DNA from: Patiria pectinifera
Taxonomy: Eukaryota; Echinodermata; Asteroidea; Valvatida; Asterinidae
Assembly (NCBI GenBank): GCA_029964075.1
Contig: CM057133.1
Coordinates: 16,206,699 to 16,270,698, forward strand
Reading direction: 5' to 3'
DNA length: 64,000 bases
Shown: positions 32,401-40,707 of the stretch, piece by piece
Layout of the letters: each line of letters opens with the position of its first letter
Numbering within the stretch: position 1 is the first letter of the stretch
Position numbers and translations under genes: made by a program
Notes under the pieces: generated by a model
Databases searched by the model: none
Seen by the model: only the letters and a program-made list of their open reading frames with translations
What the model was told of the DNA's origin: nothing

Positions 32401-34019
32401 TGCGGACTAATTACATATGATAACAGTGGGAGCAGTATTTGAAAAAGACCAGCATTGGAAATTGATACAAAAATACCACTTTTCCTGAAAATGTCAGCAC
32501 ACCAGGTGCCACGATTTTACAGGATGCTTAAGACTGTCATTCACTAACAGTCCAGTAAGGTATTTCGTGATTATTTGGAAGTTTTGTTTTTGATGTCTGC
32601 AAATGTTGTATATTCCCTTAAAACACAACAGCCTTTTTACACTTAGCCAAAAGTGACATAAAAAAAGGGATTTCAAAAAGTTCTGCATTGAACTCATATC
32701 AACCCTTGTGTATTTCACTACAAGTGTTTTATGATGTTGAATTTGCCTTGTGCATATGGTAGGCATTCTCTAGAAGTAAGAAACAGCATTAAAGTTATCC
32801 TCGTAAGTAACTTTTGGATTTTCTTTCCCTATTAGCCGCGTTTAAGATGTCTCATCCATGTTATCCGGGCCCTGCCTTCCAAAAATGCGGACTTCTTAGA
32901 GACCATCATCCCAGAGGTCATTCTCTGCACCAAGGAGGTCAACTCCAAGACGAGGCTCGTGGCCTTTGACCTGCTGGTTGACCTGGGTCACGCCATGGTC
33001 AGATGGTCTGATGGTGAGGAGACTAAAGAAGGTGTGTTAAAACTTGATCATATTTAATAAAGCGGCGATCGTGTAGTGTAGGGCCCGGTTCCTATAAGGG
33101 AACAAAATCCACTTTAAAATTATTGGACCTACCAAACTAGTTGGCGACATTCTCAATAAACAGGTATGTCATAGATAGAGGGCAGGGTTTTGATTTTTTG
33201 AGGGAAATTTGGGGGTAAAATGACGACGACAGCGTGGCGACAACACGTGACCCGAAAATAAAGATGGCGATCACTGCCCGATGCACCGTGAGCACGCACG
33301 GCACGCTGAATCGCAAGGCACAAACAGCGCAGGAAAATTGTGATTTCTACACCAACACTGTTCAAAAATGCAAAACGGGTGTCATTAGAATTGAGAAAAG
33401 TCTGCTTTTGATTGTAAAGGTGATTTTTGAGCAATAAAAAAACACTTTTGACTCTAATTTGATCAAAACAAAACAGGGGCCCTACACTTCACGATCGCCA
33501 ATAAAGCTGCACAAAGACCAATTACTTGACCCATGGGTAATGGTGCTATTGTACAGGAAATGCAGTTAAGCATCTGCATCTGCATCTGTTGAATATTGGC
33601 AAACTCCTGAGTGCATGCAGGCATGTACGACTAGTGCAACTAGTCACCACGGAATCAGGTAGAGACTGAAAACCCAATCAACATATTGGCCCAGGCAGGA
33701 ATCGAACCCGGGTCACAGCGGTGGAAGGCAAGGAAAGTACCGCTACGCCAACCTGACATGTCCTGCACATGCAGAACTCTTGTAGAGCTCGGCTTACCAA
33801 TAAAACAATATCTTCACTTATAGTATTAAGGCAGAGCCATACTACTTTGACAATTACATGTATGTTTTCTGTTGCCTCTGTGTAGACACTTTTTCTTTCC
33901 AAACTTTTCAGTTTGTGTGCGCCAGTACATTGAGATACTGACGGCTGGTTTGGCTGGTTCCCCGCACATGGTCAGTGCAACAGTGCAAGCTCTGACGAGA
34001 ATCGTGTTTGAATTCAGAG
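14229..34019 (+). CDS. RRP12: RRP12, 5' three quarters of the gene, 18 coding exons (gene-level entry)
   Basis: RRP12 is a HEAT-repeat, karyopherin-like ribosome-biogenesis factor that helps mature and export pre-ribosomal subunits and binds pre-rRNA and Ran. The joined exons give 931 codons plus one base, co-linear with animal RRP12 from the first residue. Conserved blocks include LKRWKKG-like start (TKRWKKGQS), [82 protein letters not shown] and [12 protein letters not shown]. All phases agree. Animal RRP12 is near 1300 aa, so roughly the last 300 or more residues (end of the HEAT array, acidic and basic tail) are missing here; see findings. Introns 11 (26560-27074) and 14 (29797-30359) hold nothing I can name; most others hold repeats listed separately. 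Confidence 0.95.
15103..15304 (-). repeat. tRNA-derived SINE (family S1), two fragments forming an inverted repeat
   Basis: The minus strand carries a B-box GGTTCGAGTCC (15238-15228) and tail; the tail sequence (AAGGGCAAAACCTAATTTGA, ATCACCCCGA, GCAAAATTTCATCT) returns inverted at 15243-15304. In RRP12 intron 1. Confidence 0.65.
15360..15512 (+). repeat. tRNA-derived SINE (family S1), plus-strand copy
   Basis: tRNA-like head with A-box-like TGGTCGAGTGGTAAG and perfect B-box GGTTCGAGTCC (15414-15424), followed by the S1 tail ending in CCTAATTTGATT. The acceptor stem does not pair as a working tRNA. Confidence 0.75.
15768..15961 (+). CDS. RRP12: RRP12 exon 2
   Basis: 194 nt, phase 1 to 0, acceptor gtttcag, donor GTAGGC. 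Encodes an acidic spacer ([15 protein letters not shown]) then [14 protein letters not shown] and [12 protein letters not shown], a highly conserved RRP12 block. Confidence 0.95.
16306..16496 (-). repeat. tRNA-derived SINE (family S2)
   Basis: The minus-strand head begins GTGGAGCGCCACGGTCC, with B-box GGGTTTGAACCC (16442-16431); the body contains AAGTGTCTTGCCCAAGGACA on plus, a block seen in repeats of many marine invertebrates. In RRP12 intron 2. Confidence 0.6.
16841..16924 (+). CDS. RRP12: RRP12 exon 3
   Basis: 84 nt, phase 0 to 0, acceptor tgttgcag, donor GTAATA. Encodes [20 protein letters not shown] through EYFGAL, nearly the same as the vertebrate sequence. Confidence 0.95.
17247..17450 (+). 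mobile_element. 8-bp-duplication short element (GGAAAGATTT family), copy A
   Basis: 204 bp in RRP12 intron 3. Inverted ends GGAAAGATTTCCATATACGA; perfect 8-bp target duplication CTAAATAA at 17239-17246 and 17451-17458. The duplication length fits hAT-type or P-type transposases. Confidence 0.85.
17624..17700 (+). CDS. RRP12: RRP12 exon 4
   Basis: 77 nt, phase 0 to 2, acceptor tcttacag, donor GTAAAC. Encodes [20 protein letters not shown] and SLVIK, aligning with the LAAVAYLLNLVLKR region of vertebrate RRP12. Too short to be listed as a free ORF. Confidence 0.9.
17880..18297 (+). repeat. TCCTCCAAAATCC repeat (RX) with tandem units and telomere-like end
   Basis: CATCCTCAATCCTCCAAAAT recurs seven or so times; at 18120-18245 a unit of about 44 bp (with TTCAATCACCATTCATCCTC) is repeated in tandem three times. 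It ends GAGGATTTTGGAGGAGTGAG then GGTTAGGGTTAGG. In RRP12 intron 4. Confidence 0.7.
18408..18905 (+). mobile_element. TTAA-flanked short element, family II, copy A
   Basis: In RRP12 intron 4. Matches 30600-31165 along its length (GTGAAATTATTCTTTCTGG, GCTGCAATCGGCT, TTGTTGCTTCAA) and has TTAA at both ends. Confidence 0.75.
19001..19223 (+). CDS. RRP12: RRP12 exon 5
   Basis: 223 nt, phase 2 to 0, acceptor catttcag, donor GTAGGG. Encodes [36 protein letters not shown] and [17 protein letters not shown]. Confidence 0.95.
19345..19692 (+). repeat. tRNA-derived SINE (family S3) with conserved central block
   Basis: Head with B-box GGTTCAAATCC (near 19399), then ACGAGGGTTTTTCTCCGGGC and TTTTCCTCCCTCT, a central block resembling that of the MetaSINE group (inference), and a (TTA)n-like 3' tail ATTATTATTGTTATTATTAT. 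In RRP12 intron 5. Confidence 0.65.
20060..20198 (+). CDS. RRP12: RRP12 exon 6
   Basis: 139 nt, phase 0 to 1, acceptor cgtattag, donor GTAAGA. Encodes [19 protein letters not shown] and [19 protein letters not shown], matching the vertebrate order. Confidence 0.93.
20307..20420 (+). repeat. tRNA-derived SINE or tRNA pseudogene (family S4)
   Basis: GGATAGCTCAGTTCGTAGAG as D-arm/A-box, a CTGTAAT loop like that of tRNA-Tyr, and B-box GGTTCAAACCC (20359-20369). The anticodon stem does not pair, so it is not a working tRNA. In RRP12 intron 6. Confidence 0.6.
20914..21079. repeat. Long hairpin in RRP12 intron 6
   Basis: Two arms of about 75 bp (GGTTTAAGACC.GTTGGAGTCTGGATGCTGATAA and its complement) separated by about 20 bp, ending 46 bp before exon 7. 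In RNA it would form a very stable stem. Confidence 0.75.
21126..21253 (+). CDS. RRP12: RRP12 exon 7
   Basis: 128 nt, phase 1 to 0, acceptor ttcctcag, donor GTATGT. Encodes [16 protein letters not shown] and [15 protein letters not shown] long inverted repeat ends 46 bp before the exon. Confidence 0.94.
21962..22165 (+). repeat. RX repeat, copy in RRP12 intron 7
   Basis: Contains ATCCTGGAGCAGTACGGAGG, GGTCCGGCCCAAGACCTTGA and ends GGCGGTTAGGGTTA; reverse complement of 25912-26125. Confidence 0.65.
22197..22272 (-). repeat. tRNA-derived SINE (family S1), head fragment
   Basis: Minus strand CAGGAGGTCATGGGTTCGAG continues as in 15360-15512, then diverges. It ends shortly before RRP12 exon 8. 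Confidence 0.55.
22305..22495 (+). CDS. RRP12: RRP12 exon 8
   Basis: 191 nt, phase 0 to 2, acceptor ccccccag-like tract (ttttcccccag), donor GTATAG. Encodes [30 protein letters not shown] and [16 protein letters not shown]. Confidence 0.95.
22898..23065 (-). repeat. tRNA-derived SINE (family S5), copy 1
   Basis: The minus-strand head GGGAGTCAGGTTGGCGAAGT with B-box GGTTCGATTCC (23005-22995), then ATGTGGATTGGGTTTTCAGT. It ends 28 bp before RRP12 exon 9. Confidence 0.75.
23094..23205 (+). CDS. RRP12: RRP12 exon 9
   Basis: 112 nt, phase 2 to 0, acceptor caatacag, donor GTGAGG. Encodes [20 protein letters not shown] and ASASQVMK, matching the GHLPRFFGTAV region. Confidence 0.92.
23590..23750 (+). 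repeat. Low-complexity TTGCNTTGC run
   Basis: Many copies of (C/G)(A/C)TTGC with irregular spacing, in RRP12 intron 9. The remainder of the intron has a possible hAT remnant and nothing else I can name. Confidence 0.55.
24196..24459. repeat. Probable hAT-like remnant with CAGGGTTCCTGC end
   Basis: Contains GGCCTGGAAAAGTCATAGAA and a second AAAGTCATAGAAATTTCATG, and ends AGGAACCCTG. This pattern resembles widespread animal non-autonomous elements. In RRP12 intron 9. Confidence 0.35.
24588..24758 (+). CDS. RRP12: RRP12 exon 10
   Basis: 171 nt, phase 0 to 0, acceptor cttcatcag, donor GTAAAT. Encodes [34 protein letters not shown] and VTRAFFE. Confidence 0.95.
25912..26290 (-). repeat. RX repeat, inverted copy in RRP12 intron 10
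   Basis: Opens with TTAACCCTAACC on plus, shares TCAAGGTCTTGGGCCGGACC and CACTGCTCCAGGATGTTGC with the copy at 21962, and continues with several GGAGGATTTTGCAGGATTGA units up to 26290. Confidence 0.65.
26381..26559 (+). CDS. RRP12: RRP12 exon 11
   Basis: 179 nt, phase 0 to 2, acceptor caacactag, donor GTAAGT. Encodes [40 protein letters not shown] and QITGDE. Confidence 0.95.
27075..27196 (+). CDS. RRP12: RRP12 exon 12
   Basis: 122 nt, phase 2 to 1, acceptor tgtttcag, donor GTTGGT. Encodes [15 protein letters not shown] and [18 protein letters not shown], one of the most conserved RRP12 stretches. Confidence 0.95.
28218..28390. repeat. Small inverted-repeat element in RRP12 intron 12
   Basis: Ends TTGACCTATCGC and GCGATAGGTTAA face each other over about 170 bp, 75 bp before exon 13. 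No target duplication seen. Confidence 0.4.
28465..28692 (+). CDS. RRP12: RRP12 exon 13
   Basis: 228 nt, phase 1 to 1, acceptor ccatttag, donor GTTAGT. Encodes [39 protein letters not shown] and [15 protein letters not shown]. Confidence 0.95.
28979..29254. mobile_element. Short element with CTGGGCCCA ends, in RRP12 intron 13
   Basis: Inverted ends CTGGGCCCA.TT.ATAG.GCTG with TTTAACAG following. The middle matches 6568-6755 (GCACTATTTCA.GGC, TGCGCGCATGGAGA-like, GTTACGTCGCT). Target duplication is unclear. Confidence 0.65.
29648..29796 (+). CDS. RRP12: RRP12 exon 14
   Basis: 149 nt, phase 1 to 0, acceptor aacccag, donor GTACCA. Encodes [20 protein letters not shown] and [17 protein letters not shown]. 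Confidence 0.95.
30360..30512 (+). CDS. RRP12: RRP12 exon 15
   Basis: 153 nt, phase 0 to 0, acceptor tatcttcag, donor GTATGA. Encodes [27 protein letters not shown] and [11 protein letters not shown]. The region is less conserved but in the right place and frame. Confidence 0.9.
30600..31165 (+). mobile_element. TTAA-flanked short element, family II, copy B
   Basis: In RRP12 intron 15. Inverted termini TTAAAGGTAGAGTAGAT / TTAAAGGTAGAGTATAT with TTAA borders. No coding frame. Confidence 0.78.
31266..31424 (+). CDS. RRP12: RRP12 exon 16
   Basis: 159 nt, phase 0 to 0, acceptor acgccag, donor GTAGGA within a run of five G. Encodes [17 protein letters not shown] and [17 protein letters not shown]. 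Confidence 0.93.
31475..31926. mobile_element. Inverted-repeat element with ATCACAAGTC tandem arms, in RRP12 intron 16
   Basis: Ends AAGTTGAGGC / GCCTCAACTT, with sub-terminal runs of a roughly 10-bp unit (ATCACAAGTC and variants) facing each other. A second element (31595-31793) is inserted in its middle. Confidence 0.65.
31595..31793. mobile_element. TTAA-flanked short element, family III, nested
   Basis: TTAA borders and inverted ends TTAACCCCTTGACGCCGG / CCGGCAGCAAGGGGTTAA. Inserted inside the tandem-arm element around it. Confidence 0.7.
32117..32621 (-). mobile_element. TTAA-flanked short element, family I, copy B
   Basis: Inverted relative to copy A, in RRP12 intron 16, TTAA at both borders. 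The left half of the central palindrome is lost. Confidence 0.8.
32836..33031 (+). CDS. RRP12: RRP12 exon 17
   Basis: 196 nt, phase 0 to 1, acceptor ccctattag, donor GTGTGT. Encodes [37 protein letters not shown] and [15 protein letters not shown]. Confidence 0.95.
33064..33499. mobile_element. 8-bp-duplication short element (GGCGATCG ends), in RRP12 intron 17
   Basis: 436 bp. Inverted ends GGCGATCGTG.AGTGTAGGGCCC; perfect target duplication AATAAAGC at 33056-33063 and 33500-33507. hAT-like by duplication length. Confidence 0.82.
33649..33758 (-). repeat. tRNA-derived SINE (family S5), copy 2
   Basis: Same B-box GGTTCGATTCC (33708-33698) and ATTGGGTTTTCAGTCTCTAC body as 22898-23065, 3'-truncated. 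In RRP12 intron 17. Confidence 0.7.
33912..34019 (+). CDS. RRP12: RRP12 exon 18, last exon found in the window
   Basis: 108 nt, phase 1 to 1, acceptor acttttcag, perfect donor GTAAGT. Encodes [20 protein letters not shown] and [10 protein letters not shown]. The strong donor shows that the gene goes on, but no following exon was recognised up to 64 kb. Confidence 0.92.
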
Positions 34020-34130
34020 GTAAGTCTGACATTTTATTTACCATCTGACAGTACGGGTGTTATACTGACACCCCAAAAAAGTTAAAGTTTGCATTATGTT
34101 TCTTCAAACCATTCTTTTATTTACCATTTC

Positions 34131-34511
34131 GTCGGCGTCACCACGAACTGACGCTCACGCGCTCGTGAGTGCGCTGCATATTTACAGAACCGGTTTATTT
34201 TGGGTTTCACGAACTGACATCCTCCACAGTGCGGCACTTTTAGAGCGCACCCCGTACATTTTCGTTTTCACGAACTGACACCCAAGCATGATGCGGCAAT
34301 ACAAAACAGAGAAAATGGTTTGAAAGGTTTGACACAAATTTAATCTTTCCGCGTACGTGTGTGATAATACACATTTTTAATTAAAAAGCGTTTCAATTGG
34401 TAAAATTAAGATCAGTGTCAGTTCGTGAAACCCAAAATATCCGGTTCTGTAAATATGCACGCGTGCAGTGCACTCATGCGCGCGTGAGTGTCAGTTCGTG
34501 GTGACAATGAC
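34131..34511. mobile_element. Short element with about 95-bp terminal inverted repeats
   Basis: 381 bp directly downstream of RRP12 exon 18. Arms contain GTCACCACGAACTGAC, TATTTACAGAACCGG and TTTTGGGTTTCACGAACTGACA in opposite order at the two ends; CACGAACTGACA occurs three times on one strand. No clear target duplication. Confidence 0.75.
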
Positions 34512-37500
34512 AATTTTTTTATTCACCCAATATTGCTTCCCAACAGTTCCAGACTAAAATCAGAAGTAATATTTGTGAGGTGTTCTGGTAGAATGAAACA
34601 GAATTGGGCAAAGGTTAAACTGAGGGTTTGTGGGTATTTGGAAAGAGTTAAATGTTAAAAAATGCTCCTTACAATACTCTTTCGTGAACTCCAATCAGAC
34701 ATTCCGTTGACAATTTATGGCGGTTTAAATTTCGCATTTGTCGACATGTCAAAAAAGTAAAATACTGAGAAAAAAAGGCCTGTTAAGTTTGAGTTTTGCA
34801 GTCATGAAACCGAAAGATGCCAGTTGTTTTTCCTTAAAAATGATTTTATTCCAAAATGTTTATACTATTTCTTTAAACTGTGTGTGTAATAGACATCACA
34901 AAGGCTACCAATGCCAATGAATGCGAAAATCAAACAAAAATCACCCCCATTCACCCAGTTCCGTCTCATTTTGCCAGAATGCCTCACATTTATTATAATA
35001 ATCCCACTGCCCTACATTGGGCAAAAAGTCTTACCGCAACAACTTGGGAGCCAAGTTCTTAAAGAAAAAATTGTGAAGTTAAATGTATTGTGAAGTTCAA
35101 TGTATATTTCACTCTTTGGAATTTAGAGAATATATATCAAAAATAGAATCAGTATCGATAGACTTCAATGTGGAGTTCAACGGAGCCTCCAACGTCCTTG
35201 GAGTTTATGGAACATATTATGCTTTATCTAAAAATAAATGTTTTATGGCTTTTTTGACTTTGCGTGGGTATAATAAAAATTCTGCTCTGAGCTATCGAAA
35301 GAATGGTTCGTGGCTAAACACTGTGCGAAATATTAATTTTCTGACTTAACATATGAGAGGAAAACTGGTGAGGCACGATTGCATTCGGTTATGGCGAAAA
35401 TGTAGTATTTTCCATGGCTGGTTTTTCTTTTTGGGTTTTTTTTTCCCACATTCGTTTTTTCATTTCATTTTCAAAGTTTTTTCCATATGTGTCATATTTT
35501 TGTGATAATTTTTTTTTTTTTTAAAGTGCCAGTTTTTAATTTTGGTTTTCTTACTATTTTGAGATAATGGTTGTCAAAAGGTGTAATTGAATTGTGTAAC
35601 ATTCAAAATGAATCTCCAAAATGCAATTACATATCCCATTTATATGTTTAATTTTAGTCTTCAAATAACTGAACCAACTTTGGATTGTTTCGTTGTGGCA
35701 ATCTTTCCGTTTTGGTGTTGCTTTGTTGATAAAGCACATCACAACAAGTAATTGGATTTGTTTGTTTGTTCGTTTGTTTGCTTCTTTGTTTGTCTTTTTA
35801 GTATATTTTAGCCATAGTCTTTGCAGAAAATCCCTAAACTGTAAGAGTATAATTCTAAAAGGTGTTACTCAAAAGATGTCACTTTGTTTTATACAATTTT
35901 GAGGAATGGATGTTTGCACAACGTAAACTTGTAATGCATTGTGAAAATTTATTTCATGGACTGGGATTAAGGATTAAGTTCCATGGATTTGGATTAAGTT
36001 CGTCTCTGTACGTACTACGTACAGTCTAGTTGGTCCCCTAGCACCATGATACATGGTGCTGGCAAAGACTACTTGGCACAGAATGTACAATGTATGTTTG
36101 CATAGGGCCCTGGGGGGGGGGTACTAAATGAGAATGACAAAGAATACCCTCCGAGACTCCAACAATGCATTTATATCGGCAGCGATTGTCAAGAGAAACC
36201 AGGGTCACAGATGAAGGTCCGGCCAAAGGTCTTCCATTAATGACAACTCCACAGTTAAAAGACTTCCTTTCAGGAAAAGGATGTACGATATCGGGAAGGG
36301 TTATCTGAACTGTGGACCTGCACAGGAAATACACGTATACTGGTACCATATGTGTACCGGTATGTGTGTGTTGCTAAAGCCAAAAACAACACACACGATA
36401 CAAAACACAATCCCGACAAAATCAAGTGTCTGTCCTTTTTGATTTCATTTGTTCCTTGTTTTGAAATGAAAGTTTTGTGATGAAAATTGTTAGTTTCTCT
36501 ATACATGTACCTCAGACTAGACATTTTGGGAAAACCAACTGTGTTGATGAAAAAAAAATCCAACGAGTATTTAAATTCTTTAAAATGTTACAGTTCTGTC
36601 CAAAACATAATATATTTTGGGGTAATACGACTGACAAAAAGTAGTAGCAGCACAACAGATATTGCAGGTTTTTTTTGGATTTTATGATTTTCAACATTTG
36701 GCATATCGTATCTTGTATCATATGTAGTAGAGGTGTAAATAGCAGAAATTGATATGCTATTCTAATTTTTTTTTTTTTAATTTTTTTTTTTTATTGAGTT
36801 TTATTGCGTTCATTTTCCCATTTTCAGGGAGAAAAATCCAAATCCATTAAAAGAACGAAAGACTGATTATTTTCAGCAGACATTTCCGGCCAGTACGGAC
36901 ATTGCACCGCATCTGCCATGCATGATTGTCATACCGCCATTATTGATTTTTGAAATGCAATCCAGCATAAGTTTGTCATTTAATTAAACAGACTTCAACA
37001 CAAAAAAAGGTTAGTATTTGGTTAGGAGCCCTATCATCACAGCTGTCATATGGACGTTTTCTGCAAATCTGATGCATCGAAAATCCATATCCTAAAGAAA
37101 TTCTTCGCACGCAGATCAGGTGGAGTGTTGTCAATCCATATTGATCCAAAAAAAAGTGTACATCATCAAAATACGTGACTTTTTTTTCATAGTAAGTTTT
37201 CTTTTATTAAAAATATGCATTATATACAGATTTCTTTTTTATGTATTTAATGAACATGTACATTTTAACTGTCACCACTTTTATAATTCATTCACCTTCA
37301 ACCACAAGAAACAAAAATATGAAATTGAAACAGTATTCAATCAAGGTTTAACTCTCAACTCTGACATTGCATCAATCATTTGCAATTAATAGCCTTAAGT
37401 TAAACATGTATAACATCCCACTCTGATATCACACGCTAATTTTGTGGCTGACTTGCAGCCTAATTGGTTGGCAGAATTCCCAAGGCAAGTTTGGTGTTTG

Positions 37501-39155
37501 CATCCCTGTTATGAATCATAAAATCCCCCTCCCAATTTTTAACTAAAACCTCTGGTAATGTAGCTGGACCCACATCACATGGCAATGTTTATGTGAACTT
37601 AAACTTATTGAAGACAAGTTTGGACACACACAAAATCGTACATTTCCCACAAAATAAAAGGTCACAGATATGGCCACTCGTGTAAAACAAAGTCCAGTTT
37701 TGCTCCTGGAAAAACTGCATGAGCTTTTCAACATGATTTGTGTACAGTTGCAATAACAGTTATCAAGACTACAATTACACAGGCCATTGATATCAGAAGT
37801 GTACTTAGAATTTCCAATACTGGCTGACCTTAAGCTACAACATGTATTTCATAGACTTTGCTATTAAACCACAAGGTTACCGGCCAAAGTTTAAGTGGTT
37901 TATTTCAGCATGTGATTTGTTCACTAGGGATTTTCACTTCACTAACTTGCATGTACAGTGTGCATTTACTGATATGTGCTTATTCCACAAGTACTGTTTA
38001 ATGCGGAGCAGCTTAATGAAAGTGGTCCATATACTCCCGAAAGATACAAAATTATAAGCTATTCCTGTTGCTTGATCTCACCAAATGCATTAGCTGGACT
38101 TGGTTAGCCAGAATACATGAGACTAACACGAGCATTAGAAAGGCTGAAAGTACGTGTGGCTGAAAGTACGTATTTCAATCATCGAAAGTACGAAGAAAGT
38201 AGACAATTGAAGGAAAACAAATGCGCTAACTGCTAAGGCAAAGGTGTTGAAGATTTGTGATCCATTGCCAAATGAGTTACATTTGTATCAATTAAGGCAC
38301 ATCCATGTTATTACATGTACATTTGGTATAGTTGTGTGATTGATTCCAATTTAAGGCAATTCACAGTAAAATGACATTTTCTGAAAGGCAGTCAGATATT
38401 TTATAAAATATAACACATAGACACCAGTGAGAGAGCAACATCGGAACATTGTTTCACAAAGGGAAAGTTAAATAACAAAAAAAACACACAATGTACATGA
38501 AGACAGCGGTAAAATAAAGACATGAATTATTAGCACTTATAGTTTTTGAACTTCATGCTCTCCCAGGCTGTTTTACATGCCTCTAGTTTTCTTGAGAAAA
38601 AAAAATTAATAAAAGGTAACAAATACTTAAAAATTTACAATCTTCTACGCTGGCATTTGATAAATTTGATTTTAATTCAGTACTTTTTGTTTAAATGAAG
38701 CTTGAAGAACACCTTAAATAACATTACTTGGAGTTGGAAACTTTGGTCCACTGATGAGGCACATATTTCAGATTTTTGTTCAAAGATTGTTTTCTGCAAT
38801 AAGGCTTTTAAAAGTAAAGTACTAAATTAAACAATCATACTTCATGATCCAATTATCCCAAACAGAGGCTGAGCACATGACAAAGAATTTTGGGGGGTTA
38901 TTTCCATCACCAAATCAAAATGTCTTCTTTTTTTTTTTTACATCTACTGAGATTCTGCTGATAAAATACACACATGTAGGTTGCACTTAAAACATTCTCA
39001 TTTTAATTTACATGTAGTATAAAGTGAACATTTAATTCTGGCACTGGGTCCTTGTTAAATCCATTGTGTGACGTATATTTTCCAATGGGAGTGCCATGGA
39101 CTTATTAGATTTATTATCAAGCCATCTTTTTCACATTATTATCATTACTCATTAA
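34512..39155. other. No gene seen; expected place for missing RRP12 exons
   Basis: AT-rich. It holds a (TTTG)n run, a 9-bp-stem hairpin at 36042-36062 (AGCACCATG / CATGGTGCT) and a weak minus-strand exon-like stretch near 36110-36310, but no sequence resembling the RRP12 C-terminus. Confidence 0.5.
35757..35795 (+). repeat. (TTTG)n-like microsatellite
   Basis: Runs of TTTG with C substitutions. Confidence 0.6.
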
Positions 39156-39412
39156 CATGGGCGTCGCCAGGATTTTTTTCTAGAGGGGGGCAAACAAAAA
39201 TGTTGCCAACAAATGCCTGTATTTCTCAACACATTCTCGATTTATCAGTTTTAGAGGGGGCAGGGACATTTTGCCCCCCCCCCCCCACCCCATTAAATTT
39301 ACACCACTATGTCTTCGCGCCTCTTTTTCTTTTCTTTTTTCTCTTTTCTTTTTTTTTGGCTTTTCCGGGGGGGGGGGGGCAAGTTCCCCCCTTCCCCCTC
39401 GCGACGCCCATG
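39156..39412. mobile_element. 8-bp-duplication short element (CATGGGCGTCGC ends)
   Basis: 257 bp. Ends CATGGGCGTCGC / GCGACGCCCATG; target duplication CTCATTAA at 39148-39155 and 39413-39420. The inside is a mix of poly-G, poly-C and T/C runs and explains the open frame there. Confidence 0.8.
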
Positions 39413-40214
39413 CTCATTAACCCCCTGTCATTAACCACCTTGCTGAACCCAAGTGAGTCAAAATGCCAACCCTGCCAAATTCATTGAACAAGAAAGATTG
39501 TGCTCTGTTTTGCAGGGAGCTGTGCAGGTTAACAAAAGCTGACAGAACATTTTTGCTGCTGCTGGACTTAATGCTTCAACATGCAGCAAAGTTGAAAGGA
39601 TAATTTCTTTTTTCACTGATCTTTGTTATTTTAGGCTGTTCCACATTCTGTTTGTTGTACAGCTTTCAGCCATTATTTAACTGAGTGATTGTCTTCTTAA
39701 GGAGACTTTCTTTTCTCCACAAATTAAAATATCTTAATTGCTTGCAGTACTGAACTGTACAGACCGATCCAGGAACGGAATCACTGTGCACTCACACAGT
39801 ACCCTAGTAATGATGGGAGCATAATATGCCAGTTGAACAGTTGTTTTGTACTATACATGTAATTAGCACAATGCTTCGCCATTAACGGGGCATTGTGTAC
39901 AGTGTTTCAGTGCGGGATTGATGGTTAATTTTCTGTAACCTTTGTACACTGGAGATTTGTCCAGTTGCGCACACACAAAAATAGTACCATAATTAAAGCA
40001 AACATAAAAGTACTGTGGTTTTTTTGTGTGTTTTTTCAGGAAAAGACAATTTACATAAATAAAGAAATGCAATCAAACCTTCACCGCCTTGAAATCATTA
40101 AAAATATAATCCTGGACACACATTTTTTTTTCTAATAAAGTACTTTATGTCCTCGTATGAAAAATAAAAGAAATGGCTGCAAACTGCGTACTGACTGACT
40201 AGACTTGAAATATA

Positions 40215-40707
40215 CAGGGTGAGTAAAAGAAAAACGAAACCCAAATGGCAGGACCAATTTTTGCATGAAGTTTTGCTTGTAGCACTTTCAGAATCTAGGA
40301 TATGAGAGCCCAATCAATGAGCTTTCTTTTAGTCCAAGAATCATTCAAAACGTTCATTTACTTTTCAAGTTACGGAATTTTGAACGCAAGCACCGTTTTA
40401 AAGTTCCGTCCACGGATCACAAAAATGGTAAGTGTTCTTTCCGCAAAATGAAAACAATTCACATGCATTCCTATGAGAATTGTTTTCATTTTGCAGAAAG
40501 AACACATACTTTTTTGCGTGATCCGTGGACAGAACTTTAGAACAGTGTTTGTGTTTAAAATTCCGTAACTTGAAAAGTACATGAGTGATTTGAATGATTC
40601 TTGTACTGAAAGAAAGCTTAATGACTGGGCTTTCATATCCTAGATTTTGAAAGTGCTACAGGCAAAACTCCTGCCATTTGGGTTTCGTTTTTTTATTGCC
40701 CACCCTG
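40215..40707. mobile_element. TA-flanked long-hairpin element
   Basis: 493 bp that is almost one inverted repeat (arms near 230 bp). Ends CAGGGTG.G...AAAACGAAACCCAAATGGCAGG, bordered by TA at 40213-40214 and 40708-40709, as for Tc1/mariner-type targets. The minus-strand open frame inside is an effect of the arm sequence. Confidence 0.78.

Noticed and set aside
36110-36310. Minus-strand stretch resembling an extracellular exon (FNCGVVINGRPL, CRYKCIVGV)
   Set aside because: There is an acceptor-like cag, but no donor I trust and no neighbours; could be chance or an old gene fragment.
39068-39487. 139-codon plus-strand frame
   Set aside because: Most of it is the CATGGGCGTCGC transposon with poly-G and poly-C runs.
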